A stretch of DNA of 64,000 bases. Origin: Stenomitos rutilans HA7619-LM2. Lineage in GTDB: Bacteria; Cyanobacteriota; Cyanobacteriia; Leptolyngbyales; Leptolyngbyaceae. The stretch lies in assembly GCA_019358945.1 (NCBI GenBank), contig JAHHIE010000019.1, positions 42,275-106,274 on the forward strand. The letters run 5' to 3'. Shown here piece after piece: positions 55,252 through 63,863 of this stretch (positions are counted from its first letter, which is position 1; each line of letters starts with the position of its first letter). The notes under the pieces are model-generated. The model searched no databases and was not told the DNA's origin. It was given only the letters and a program-made list of their open reading frames with translations. A program made the translations under genes and the position numbers.

Positions 55252-56373
55252 TTACGCATGTACCATGAGATATTGGCCATTTCCTAGTATTTCACCGTTA
55301 CAAGCATCAAAGTAGGCGATGCACAAGAGCAAATAAAGTCTCCACATTCGGCGAAACCTTGTGTAATCGATCCCATAATCTAAGTTTTTGAGTTGTGCTT
55401 GATTTTGATCAAAATTCTCTAGCCAGTTCGTTAGTGTTTTTGAGTAATTAGATCCATTCAAATACCATCGACTGACAGTTTTTAGGCTTCTATCAATCTC
55501 TGGTATCGCATCAAAGCTCCACACCCGCATATTGGGAAAGATGTATTTATCGATGAAAGGATCCGTAATGTTTTGAGATAGAGAGGTTGTAATAATGTGG
55601 ATTAAAACCTTGCCATCATTTTTCAGAAAGGAAGCTAGCTTCTGAAATGACTGAGTTAGGTTGCCAATATGCTCAAAAAGTCCAATGGCAATAATTTTGT
55701 CAAACTTTGTTGAGAAACTAGCATCATTGAAGTCTGCTTCGTAGAGAGTGAACCGACTTGGATCGAGGTAACCTTTGCCCTCTTGCCTTTTTTGACGGAT
55801 ATAGTTGCACTGCTCATGGCTTAGGTTCAGGCTAGTGACTTTAGCATTTGGAAATTTGGAAAGGATATAGTTTGCTGCCGATCCCCAACCACATCCTAGA
55901 TCTAAAATCTCATCACCATCTTCAATTTCCGCCTTATGAATCAGATCATCAAGCATATGAGTTTGCGCTTGTTCAAGATTCAGCGCTCCATTCTGCCACA
56001 AAGCCATCGTGTACTTGGGGTATATCACTTCAGTCTCTCCAAGCATGAGCCTGAATAAATCGCTAGGTAAATTGTATTGAACTTTCATCAGCTCTTCTGA
56101 ACCCTTTGCAATTTGCTCACTTTCTTTTAACAGCCAATTGTAGGGAACCAGGAGGAACGGAAAATTCTTATAAACAATTGGTATGCAAGTATCAAAAAAC
56201 ACTTTCAGAACCGAATCGGGCACTTCTATCCCATTGAGGTAAGATTCGGCCATCCCTAACTGAACAGCATTGATGACGGAACCCAGAGACTGATGAAATC
56301 TTTTGCTGCTTTGATAGCCATCTTTATCTAAAGGGGTAGATTGTTCAAGGTTTTGTAGCGCAGGAGTTGTCAT
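55252..56373 (-). CDS. SAM-dependent methyltransferase, CFA-synthase-like (coclaurine N-methyltransferase-like group)
   Basis: Class I SAM methyltransferase with the cyclopropane-fatty-acid synthase fold. Motif I DLGCGWG is at residues 158-164, preceded by EILD; then FTLYEADFNDASF and IIAIGLFEHIGN, and a C-terminal helical part. The N-terminal YNLPSDLFRLMLGETEVIYPK resembles the pre-motif region of CFA synthases that contacts lipid, but the chain also matches plant coclaurine N-methyltransferases, so the acceptor cannot be read. A strong GGAGG lies 11 bases before the ATG. Divergent from a fatty acid desaturase. Confidence 0.85.
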   Translation of the reverse strand: MTTPALQNLEQSTPLDKDGYQSSKRFHQSLGSVINAVQLGMAESYLNGIEVPDSVLKVFFDTCIPIVYKNFPFLLVPYNWLLKESEQIAKGSEELMKVQYNLPSDLFRLMLGETEVIYPKYTMALWQNGALNLEQAQTHMLDDLIHKAEIEDGDEILDLGCGWGSAANYILSKFPNAKVTSLNLSHEQCNYIRQKRQEGKGYLDPSRFTLYEADFNDASFSTKFDKIIAIGLFEHIGNLTQSFQKLASFLKNDGKVLIHIITTSLSQNITDPFIDKYIFPNMRVWSFDAIPEIDRSLKTVSRWYLNGSNYSKTLTNWLENFDQNQAQLKNLDYGIDYTRFRRMWRLYLLLCIAYFDACNGEILGNGQYLMVHA

Positions 56374-56698
56374 AGCTGAAACCTCCAGTTAGGCTTATAG
56401 CTCACCATTAAACTACAACCGAGAATAAAATTCAACTAGGAAGCTTTGAGACATTTTCTAGGCATTAAATGAAGATTGATTGTACTCTAAGAGGCTGTCT
56501 GAGCGGTTATCTGGGCTATCATGTTGAGAGAAGTGAAAGGTCTCGAAGCGCAAGCCTCTCACATGATTGCTGTGGTCTAGGTGTTATCCTGCAAAAGCAC
56601 GTAACGTAATGCGTTTGAATCATGCTATTGGGCGAGTCAGCCACAGAAAAAACATCTGACTGTTAAGACGTTCTTCAATACTAACTTCAAAGAAATTC
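56374..56698. other. Divergent promoter region for methyltransferase and desaturase
   Basis: 325 bases, no gene. Both promoters should lie here. I recognise no operator with confidence. Confidence 0.45.
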
Positions 56699-57805
56699 AT
56701 GAATATTCTTGAACGTCCTCTGTTAATTCATCAATCGGAATACGCTAAAAAGCTACGCCCATTGCTACCAAAAGAAGCGTTTTTGCCGGATAGAAGCAAA
56801 ATCGTCATTCTAATCACCAATGTTATGATTTTGGTACTGGGTTGGGCGATCGCATCATACCTGGATCGATGGACGTGGTATCTATTGCCGCTGTTTCTTC
56901 CCCTGGCGTTGCTAATGGGTAATAGTGTCGTCGTGTTGCTTTTTAGTACTCACGATCTGATGCATAGTAGCGCCATCCGATCGCTACATTTACGTCGTGT
57001 GGTTAGCTTGCTCGGACTAGCCATGCTATGGATGCCACCAACTTTATGGAAGGTGGTGCACAATCGAGAACACCACAACCACACCAATTCAGTTACAGAT
57101 CCCGATCGTAACTATTTGCATGAACAGCCGAATACCTGGGGTAAGTGGATTCAGGATCAATTCGTGCCTTCATTAGAAGTGCATCCTTTAGGATTGGTGC
57201 TGGGAATGGGAATGGCCTGGGGCGTTCATACCTTTCGGAATCTAACCTCTGTGCTGTTTTTTAACCACAACGCAGTGAATTATGTCCCAGCTGCTTTTAC
57301 AGTGAGCCCTAAAGAAAAGGTTGCGATCGTGGGCGAATTGCTCGTCATTATCAGTCTGCACTTTAGCATTCTATGTTGCCTAGAGTTTCATCCTTTGAAG
57401 CTGGTGCTAAGCTACTTTTTACCCATTAGTTTTGGTTATGCTGGTGTCATGTTTTACATTTACACCAATCACATGCTAAACCGCATGACCGCAGTGAATG
57501 ACCCGTTGGTGAACAGCATTTCGCTTCGCATGCCAAAGCTATTTGACCTATTGCATTTCAACTTTTCGTATCACACCGAACACCATATTTTCCCAGGCAT
57601 TAATTCTGACTATTACCCTCATGTGCAGAGGCTGATTAAAGAGCATTATCCGGCACGAAGTCATTACATACTTGATGCTAGTGAAGCCTGGCGGTTGCTT
57701 CTACAAACGCCTCGTCATTATCAAGATGAAACAACCTTCACAACCTGGTCTGGCAAAACATCAATGACGTGCCCTTTAGAAGCTGTCTCAAAAGCCCTGA
57801 CTTAA
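56699..57805 (+). CDS. Fatty acid desaturase-family membrane protein
   Basis: Membrane di-iron desaturase or hydroxylase. Three His boxes: HDLMH (85-89), HNREHH (121-126) and HTEHH (292-296), with four hydrophobic segments (about 35-58, 63-84, 215-235, 240-262). These match fatty acid desaturases; the long spacing resembles front-end or sterol-type members rather than DesA/DesC, and substrate is unknown. The C-terminal tail of about 45 residues after the last box is not typical. It is 368 residues and divergent from the CFA-like methyltransferase. Confidence 0.85.
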   Translation: MNILERPLLIHQSEYAKKLRPLLPKEAFLPDRSKIVILITNVMILVLGWAIASYLDRWTWYLLPLFLPLALLMGNSVVVLLFSTHDLMHSSAIRSLHLRRVVSLLGLAMLWMPPTLWKVVHNREHHNHTNSVTDPDRNYLHEQPNTWGKWIQDQFVPSLEVHPLGLVLGMGMAWGVHTFRNLTSVLFFNHNAVNYVPAAFTVSPKEKVAIVGELLVIISLHFSILCCLEFHPLKLVLSYFLPISFGYAGVMFYIYTNHMLNRMTAVNDPLVNSISLRMPKLFDLLHFNFSYHTEHHIFPGINSDYYPHVQRLIKEHYPARSHYILDASEAWRLLLQTPRHYQDETTFTTWSGKTSMTCPLEAVSKALT

Positions 57806-58058
57806 ACCTAAATGTTGTAAGGGTGCGGCATACTCTACGGAAAGCAAGCTGTGGGCAACGCTGTTTCGAGGTTTATAGGCTTGTTTGCAGCATGCCATGC
57901 CCCTACGCAGGGCGATCGCCACTGCTCAGACATTCTCTTAGATTCGCAACCGCTTTAAAATTGCGTCAAACTAGGAATGGTAAGATTCCACTGCTGGTGT
58001 GAATTTGGTTCACAGAATCCTGGCAGCAAAGGATGCGAAATCTGGTGTAACCATTTCT

Positions 58059-58655
58059 ATGATCGAAATCCTGGCTGCGCTTTCTGCCTCCGCAGCGGGG
58101 GGGATGCGAGTTGCGCTTCCGCTGCTGTTGATCGGCCTACTGTATGGCGGCAGTTTGTGGTCGCGTGTACCACTCCTATCCAGACTCTCACCACCAGTTG
58201 TGTTGGGTGTACTGGTGAGCTGGTCTCTAGTAGAAATCTTTGCCTCTAAGAATCGGCTGGGGCGACGATCGCTTCACCTTGTTCAACTCCTCTTTAGTCC
58301 CCTGGTTGGCGCGATCATGGGCATGGCAGTTGCACAAGCCGCAGGTATTCCAACCTGGCTCGTTTGGTTGTTGGGCGTGATTGGCGGTCTCGTTGCGTTT
58401 GTGCTGCAACTCGTACAGGTGGGTTGGTCGTACCGCGTGCAGCAGATTCCTCTCTGGGTGGTCTTCGCGCAAGATGCCCTCTGTTTTGTGCTGGTGCTGT
58501 TTGCGCTGGATGCACCACGGCAGGGTGGGTTGATTGCGCTGCTGCTGCTGTGGTTAGCGATTCGCAGCTCTAAAGAGTGGCGACGCTGGTTTTTGGAGCA
58601 GACAGAAGGTGGCGATCGCAAACATCCCAGACGCTATAAGCAAGATCCAGATTAG
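58059..58655 (+). CDS. DUF4126-family membrane protein
   Basis: Integral membrane protein of 198 residues with about five hydrophobic segments (LPLLLIGLLYGGSLW, PPVVLGVLVSWSLVEIFA, LVQLLFSPLVGAIMGMA, WLVWLLGVIGGLVAFVLQL, FALDAPRQGGLIALLLLW). The IEILAALSASAAGGMR start matches DUF4126. ATG 58059 is preferred over GTG 57999 because the extra 20 residues fit neither the family nor a signal. The stop is 3 bases from the stop of the convergent ABC ATPase gene. Function unknown. Confidence 0.75.
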   Translation: MIEILAALSASAAGGMRVALPLLLIGLLYGGSLWSRVPLLSRLSPPVVLGVLVSWSLVEIFASKNRLGRRSLHLVQLLFSPLVGAIMGMAVAQAAGIPTWLVWLLGVIGGLVAFVLQLVQVGWSYRVQQIPLWVVFAQDALCFVLVLFALDAPRQGGLIALLLLWLAIRSSKEWRRWFLEQTEGGDRKHPRRYKQDPD

Positions 58656-58658
58656 CGT

Positions 58659-59735
58659 TTACCGTTGCACCATTGAATCGCCCGACTGCACATCAAACCA
58701 ATGAATTTCATCAGGCGGAATGGTGAACGCGAGTTCTCGGTTTGACCAATGCTCCGGTGGCAGTAGCGTCCGAAGGATAATGGGATCGCCCTGAGCGTTG
58801 GCTACTTTAATACTGACCAGATTATGCATCCCCAGATTTTCGACCAGAAAAACGGTTCCTTTCAGTGTTGCAGCATCCTCTGTTTCGGCGAGTTGAAGGT
58901 GTTCTGGACGCAGACCAAGCACGATTTGAGGCGGCACTGTTGGTAAATCGGGAAGTCGAATCTTGAAGTCTCCTAATAGCGCGTAGTTGCCCTGGCAGGG
59001 AAGCGTCAGCAGATTCATTTGTGGGCTACCCACAAAGCCAGCCACAAACTGATTAGCGGGTCGATCGTAAATTCGCTCTGGTGCATCTAACTGTTGCAAA
59101 TAGCCATTGTTGAGGACGGCAACTTTAGTAGAGAGCGTCATCGCTTCCGTTTGGTCGTGAGTGACGTAAACCACAGGTGCTTTTTGTGCTGAGAAAATCT
59201 GCTTCAGGTCAGCACGGACGTGCTCCCGCAGCAGGGCATCCAGGTTGCTAAGGGGTTCATCCAACAAAAACACATCCGATCGCCTCACCAGTGCCCGTCC
59301 TACCGCAACCCGTTGTCGTTGCCCACCCGAAAGCTGCCCTGGTTTGCGCTGCATCAAATCATCCAGCCCTAGAATGCCGGATACTTCTGTGATCCGTTTT
59401 TCAATTTCGTCAGCGGGCACTTTCTTGAGTTTCAACCCGGCACGCAAGTTTTCGCGCACGTTGAGGTGTGGGTAGAGGGCGTAGCTCTGGAACACCATAG
59501 CAATATTGCGATCGCCCGGTCGCTTAAAGGTGACATCGCGATCGCCAATCAACACCTGCCCTCGCGTCGGCTGCTCTAAACCCGCAATCATGCGTAAGAT
59601 CGTCGATTTTCCGCAACCGGATGGCCCCAACAAACTCAACACATCGCCATCCTCAACCGAAAGGCTAATGTCTTTAACGGGAATCACTTTTGGGGTGAAT
59701 GTTTTGTTAAGGTTTTTTAGTTCAAGTCTGGACAT
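58659..59735 (-). CDS. ABC transporter ATP-binding protein of the carbohydrate importer
   Basis: CUT1-type nucleotide-binding subunit, last gene of the sugar importer operon. Walker A GPSGCGKST, Q-loop MVFQSYALYPHLNVRENL, signature LSGGQRQRVAVGRALV, Walker B VFLLDEPLSNLDALLR, and a C-terminal TOBE domain. ATG 59735 is chosen: the frame is open upstream to 59825, but those codons come from AACTCAAAAC repeat DNA and are not in the family. 358 residues, normal length. Confidence 0.93.
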   Translation of the reverse strand: MSRLELKNLNKTFTPKVIPVKDISLSVEDGDVLSLLGPSGCGKSTILRMIAGLEQPTRGQVLIGDRDVTFKRPGDRNIAMVFQSYALYPHLNVRENLRAGLKLKKVPADEIEKRITEVSGILGLDDLMQRKPGQLSGGQRQRVAVGRALVRRSDVFLLDEPLSNLDALLREHVRADLKQIFSAQKAPVVYVTHDQTEAMTLSTKVAVLNNGYLQQLDAPERIYDRPANQFVAGFVGSPQMNLLTLPCQGNYALLGDFKIRLPDLPTVPPQIVLGLRPEHLQLAETEDAATLKGTVFLVENLGMHNLVSIKVANAQGDPIILRTLLPPEHWSNRELAFTIPPDEIHWFDVQSGDSMVQR

Positions 59736-59865
59736 GGGAGGAAAGGATAAAGGATGAATGGGAAAGTTTTGAGTTTTGAGTTTTGAGTTAAAAGACGAAG
59801 AGGAAAGTTCTGAGTTTTCAGTCAAAAGGTGAATAAAAGAGTTTCAAGGGCGCTTCGTTTTGAGC

Positions 59866-60013
59866 TAAGAGGTTGTTTGAAAAGCCTCGGTTGATACCGT
59901 TGATCTGTAGGGGCAAAGCATTCGGGCGACGATTTGCCGCTATTTTCGATCGCTTGTTTGCCGAATGCTTTGCCTCTACCTAAGACAATCGCCACTTTTA
60001 AAACATCCTCTAA
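59866..60013. mobile_element. MITE-like element in the importer operon
   Basis: TAAGAGGTTGTTTGAAAAGC at the left and ACTTTTAAAACATCCTCTAA at the right are inverted near-copies. Inside, GTAGGGGCAAAGCATTCGGG (59908) and CCGAATGCTTTGCCTCTAC (59961) form a second palindrome. It is about 148 bases, no ORF. It lies between the permease stop and the ATPase start. Confidence 0.75.
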
Positions 60014-60081
60014 TACTGCTTTGCACTTTAAATTCATGAATCTAAAACTCAAAACTTTTAACTCAAAACTCAGAACTTTTA

Positions 60082-60972
60082 CTACCCTTTGACTGCTCCA
60101 GCCGTTAAGCCTTGCACAATCTGACGCTGGAAAAAGAGAACGAGAACTACGAGGGGAATGGTGCCAATGACCGTAGCAGCGGCGATCGGGCCGTAGGGAA
60201 TCTCAAAAACAGAGGAACCGCCGATTTGAGCAGAGGCAACTGGAATCGTTTTCATGCTTTCTTCGGTGAGGAAGGTAAGGGCAAAAATGTACTCGTTCCA
60301 GGCAAAGATGAAGGTGAGAATGCCAGTGGTGACGAGGGCTGGCAGGGTGAGCGGCATGACAATTTGAATCAACATTTGCCAAATGGAATAACCATCTACT
60401 TTGGCAGCATCTTCCAGGTCTTTAGGTAACTGTTCAAAAAAGCTTTGCATGACCAGAATGGTGAGGGGCAAATTGATCGCGGTGTAGGGAACGATCAGCG
60501 CCAGATAATTGTTACCCAAATGGAAAAACTGCACGATTTCAAGTAATCCCTGAAGCAGCAAAATGCCAGGAAATAGGGTGATGAGTAAAACGGTTGCCTG
60601 AACGATCTTGCCACCTAGAGGGCGTAAGCGAGCGAGAGCATAGGCGCTTGGAGAACCAATCGCCAAACATGCAACGGTCGAAATTAATGACACGATCGCG
60701 CTGTTTAAGATGTAGCGCATAAACGGGCGACGGCTAAACAATTCAATGTAGTGATTGAGCGTTAACCGAGTGGGGAAATAGACGTTGGGTACTGCTGAGA
60801 TGTCTTCATTCACTTTAAAGGATGTGAGCAACTGCCAGAGCATGGGAGCCAAACAAAAAATGGCGATCGCGACCACCGCAACCCAAAACAAAATTTTGCC
60901 CACCGAAACTGACTGCCGTTTGTGAGGAGCAGGAGCATTCATTGATCGATTGGAATCCAGTGCAGTTGCCAT
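60082..60972 (-). CDS. Carbohydrate ABC transporter permease (MalG type)
   Basis: Inner-membrane permease with six membrane segments (about 27-50, 90-115, 120-142, 152-172, 198-220, 262-285). The EAA loop that docks the ATPase reads EDAAKVDGYSIWQMLIQIVMP. The N-terminal 20 residues are Pro/Ala-rich and cytoplasmic; two starts (60972, 60942) are possible. It pairs with the permease encoded upstream. CUT1 family; sugar not determined. Confidence 0.92.
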   Translation of the reverse strand: MATALDSNRSMNAPAPHKRQSVSVGKILFWVAVVAIAIFCLAPMLWQLLTSFKVNEDISAVPNVYFPTRLTLNHYIELFSRRPFMRYILNSAIVSLISTVACLAIGSPSAYALARLRPLGGKIVQATVLLITLFPGILLLQGLLEIVQFFHLGNNYLALIVPYTAINLPLTILVMQSFFEQLPKDLEDAAKVDGYSIWQMLIQIVMPLTLPALVTTGILTFIFAWNEYIFALTFLTEESMKTIPVASAQIGGSSVFEIPYGPIAAATVIGTIPLVVLVLFFQRQIVQGLTAGAVKG

Positions 60973-61174
60973 CTTTTTTTGGAGGGTGGTTAGTTGTTAT
61001 ATCAGTTTTGAGTTTTGAGTTTTAAGTTTTGAGTGACTGAACTTGCGTAGCATCGCTGATTGGAGTGCATCATCTGTAGCTCAATTAAAGGGAAATGGGA
61101 TTAGCTGTTGGTTGGTTGTTAAGACGTTTTTTTCAGAGCTATAGCTCATGCCCCATCATGCTAAAAGCTAACAA

Positions 61175-61207
61175 CTTTTCTTGAATGACCAACGGGCTAT
61201 ACAGCCA
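61175..61207. repeat. Dispersed repeat copy (CTTGAATGNCCAACGGGC)
   Basis: Nearly identical to 44631-44663, here ending just before the stop codon of the permease gene at 61216. Confidence 0.7.
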
Positions 61208-61215
61208 AAACCTTT

Positions 61216-62121
61216 CTATGTAGCTGTTCGCGATCGTCGAATCAAACTGCTACCAATAATGACTGCAATTACAAGTAATAAAAACGTGACGACGATGAGA
61301 GCCGATGCGTAGCCAAAATCGAGATATCGCATCGCGTTGGAGTAAATATAGAGCGATACTACTTCGGTCGAACCACCAGGGCCGCCACCTGTCATCACTT
61401 GAATCAAGTCAAAAATGCCAAACGCCTGGGCAAAGCGAAAGAGCATGGCAATGATGATTTGTGGTAGCAGCAGTGGCACCGTAATGCGCCAGAAGCTTTG
61501 CCAGGGTGTAGCCCCTTCTAGAGAATAGGCTTCGTAAAGGTCACCGGGAATGGATTGCAGTCCTGCCAGCAGCAACAGACTGATAAAGGGTGTCGTCTTC
61601 CAAACGTCTGCAAAAATGACGGCGATCGTGGCGGTAAGCGGCTCACCTAACCAGTTAACACCTGTGGTAATCAGCCCCAAATGGCGCAAAATGTCATTGG
61701 TAATACCGTACTGGTCGTTAAAAATCCACGTCCAGCCCAAACCAATGAGCGCGGTCGGCAACGCCCAGGGAATGATTGCCACGGTGCGAAGGATGTTACG
61801 ACCACGAAACGGCTGATTTAACACCAGCGCAATGCCCATGCCTAAGATCAGTTCCAGCACAACTGAGATGACGGTAAACCGGGTGGTCACTCCCAACGTT
61901 TGCCAAAAATGACCATCACCAATAATGCGCCCATAATTACTCAAGCCTGCAAAGACTGGTTTTAGCTCGGTTCCCAGGTTTTGAGCAAATAACCCCAACC
62001 AGATCGATCGCGCGATCGGGTAGGCAAACACTAACAAAAGAACGGCGATCGAGGGTAGGAGTAAGTACAATCCCACCAACTGTTCTCGTGACTGAATGGT
62101 TTTGCCGTTTGTCGCTTGCAT
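61216..62121 (-). CDS. Carbohydrate ABC transporter permease (MalF type)
   Basis: Inner-membrane permease with six membrane segments (first at about 18-42). The EAA loop reads EAYSLEGATPWQSFWRITVP. It is second in the importer operon, 148 bases after the binding-protein gene and 243 before its partner. 301 residues, the usual CUT1 size. Sugar is unknown; trehalose/maltose-like importers have this arrangement. Confidence 0.92.
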   Translation of the reverse strand: MQATNGKTIQSREQLVGLYLLLPSIAVLLLVFAYPIARSIWLGLFAQNLGTELKPVFAGLSNYGRIIGDGHFWQTLGVTTRFTVISVVLELILGMGIALVLNQPFRGRNILRTVAIIPWALPTALIGLGWTWIFNDQYGITNDILRHLGLITTGVNWLGEPLTATIAVIFADVWKTTPFISLLLLAGLQSIPGDLYEAYSLEGATPWQSFWRITVPLLLPQIIIAMLFRFAQAFGIFDLIQVMTGGGPGGSTEVVSLYIYSNAMRYLDFGYASALIVVTFLLLVIAVIIGSSLIRRSRTAT

Positions 62122-62269
62122 AGGGAATGAAGGCTAAAGGATGACGGATAGAAAGACAAAGGGCAGAAGGCAGGGGAAGCAGAGGGGGCAACCGCAGAGA
62201 CGCGGAGAGATGGAACGTTCTAAGATGCGATTCTTCAACTCAAAACTCTTAACTCAAGACTCCTAACTC

Positions 62270-63601
62270 CTATCCCCTCTTCCTCCCTGCTTCTAACAAC
62301 CGTCGTGTCTCACCAGCAGCGGCTTTCATAGCTTGCTCTGGTGCTTGCTGATTGGTTAAGGCTGCGCTGAGGTAGCGTTGGAGAATATCGGATGCCTGAG
62401 CATATTGAGCGATCGACGGACGTAAAACAGCCTGATCGACGACTTTGAGCAGTTGGGGGTAGTGGCTATATTTGGCAACGATCTCTGGATCGTTAAACAG
62501 GTTACGACGGCTAGGAACGTAGCCTGACTCTAGAATGTATGCCTTCTGGGGCGCTTGGCTGGTGAGGAATTTGACGGCCTTCAGCGCCTCTTTGGGGTGT
62601 CGAGTGGTTTTCGCAATGCCCACTCCCCAACCACCCAGGCAAGAACCGCCCACGGGTTGACCGGATGCGGGAACCATCGGCATGATGCCCACTTTACCTT
62701 TAATCCGTGAATCCGCTTTATTGACCAGTTCCCAGGCATAGGGCCAGTTACGAAGGAAAACCGCGTCGCCCGCTTGAAAGAGCCGTCGCGTATCTTCTTC
62801 AACGTAAGTGGTGACACCAGGGGGTGAAGTGCCTTGCGCGATCGTCTGCCGCAAAAATTCAGCCGCGCGTACCGCTTCTGGGCGATCGAGACCCACATCT
62901 AACGATTGGGGATCGATCCAGAAACCGCCAAAGCCTTTCAGCACTTCCGCATACATGGTGATCAAGCCTTCATACTGGCGACCCTGCCAGAGGTAGCCCC
63001 AACGAGCGGCCTTCTTGTCTTGCAGCGTCTTCGAGATGCTCATGAGGTCATCTAGCGTTTTGGGCGGTTGCAATCCGGCATTCTCAATCAAGTCTTTGCG
63101 ATAGTAAAGGACACCCGCATCCGATCGCACGGGCATCCGATACAGCCGACCTTCATAGCGTCCACTTTCTACCGCTTGTGGTGAAAAACCAGCGAGATCC
63201 TGTGGCGAAACCTGATCGGTGAGATCTAACAACCAGCCTGCTGCCGCAAATTTGGGTGTCCACACCACATCCATATTGATGAGGTCATAGGGAGAATTGC
63301 CCAACAGAAAAGAGGTGGTGTACAGGTCTTCGTTGGTGTTCGCGGAGTTCGGCCCTTCATCCAGTTGAATGCGAATGCCTGGATTCTGCGCTTCAAAGGC
63401 TTTAACCAACACTTTGTAGGGCGGAATGTCAGGGGCTAACATCAGCAGTCGTAGCGTGACTGGCTGTTGCGACAGCACAACGGGAACGGCAACCAACAAG
63501 GCACTTAGCACCGTTAACGCAATCCAACTGCCAATCCTGAAGCGTCGTGATTGGTGCCAACGTCGAGTGAGGAACTGTTTCAGCGATCGCACAAAGTTCA
63601 T
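62270..63601 (-). CDS. Extracellular solute-binding protein, family 1 (sugar)
   Basis: Binding subunit of the importer. ATG 63601 is chosen over 63715; it opens a basic stretch and a signal or anchor segment (about 26-44, GSWIALTVLSALLVAVPVVLS). No Cys follows a typical lipobox, so it may stay anchored by this segment. The mature chain has family-1 motifs: VLVKAFEAQNPGIRI, YDLINMDVVW, YRMPVRSDAGVLYYRKDL, GYLWQGRQYEG and LGGWGVGIAKTTRHPKEA. First gene of the operon. Ligand unknown; the fold resembles trehalose- and maltose-type binding proteins. Confidence 0.9.
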   Translation of the reverse strand: MNFVRSLKQFLTRRWHQSRRFRIGSWIALTVLSALLVAVPVVLSQQPVTLRLLMLAPDIPPYKVLVKAFEAQNPGIRIQLDEGPNSANTNEDLYTTSFLLGNSPYDLINMDVVWTPKFAAAGWLLDLTDQVSPQDLAGFSPQAVESGRYEGRLYRMPVRSDAGVLYYRKDLIENAGLQPPKTLDDLMSISKTLQDKKAARWGYLWQGRQYEGLITMYAEVLKGFGGFWIDPQSLDVGLDRPEAVRAAEFLRQTIAQGTSPPGVTTYVEEDTRRLFQAGDAVFLRNWPYAWELVNKADSRIKGKVGIMPMVPASGQPVGGSCLGGWGVGIAKTTRHPKEALKAVKFLTSQAPQKAYILESGYVPSRRNLFNDPEIVAKYSHYPQLLKVVDQAVLRPSIAQYAQASDILQRYLSAALTNQQAPEQAMKAAAGETRRLLEAGRKRG

Positions 63602-63863
63602 TGAAAAAAGCCCAACTTGAGACGGTAACGCAGCGAAATTTTTTCTATTGTTGCAATCATTAAATGATTTAAAGCACCTGGACTCGTCAACAAAGATTTT
63701 TGTAAAGAGTCTCAATCAGGCTCCCATCATTAAGCGTTTGGGAATAATAGGTACCGTCTGCCCAGACTGAATCTTGTTAAACGGTCAAGCTTAAAAAACT
63801 TATCTATTACAAAGCTTATAAAGCTATTCCTTTAAGAATACAAACGATCGACCATTGTAAGGT

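Noticed and set aside
57769..58249. Short plus-strand frames before the DUF4126 gene
   Set aside because: They overlap other reading frames of the desaturase end and the DUF4126 gene and lack starts or conserved pattern.
59736..59825. N-terminal extension of the importer ATPase by 30 residues
   Set aside because: Encoded by AACTCAAAAC repeat DNA and absent from the family; ATG 59735 begins the conserved SRLELKNLNK.
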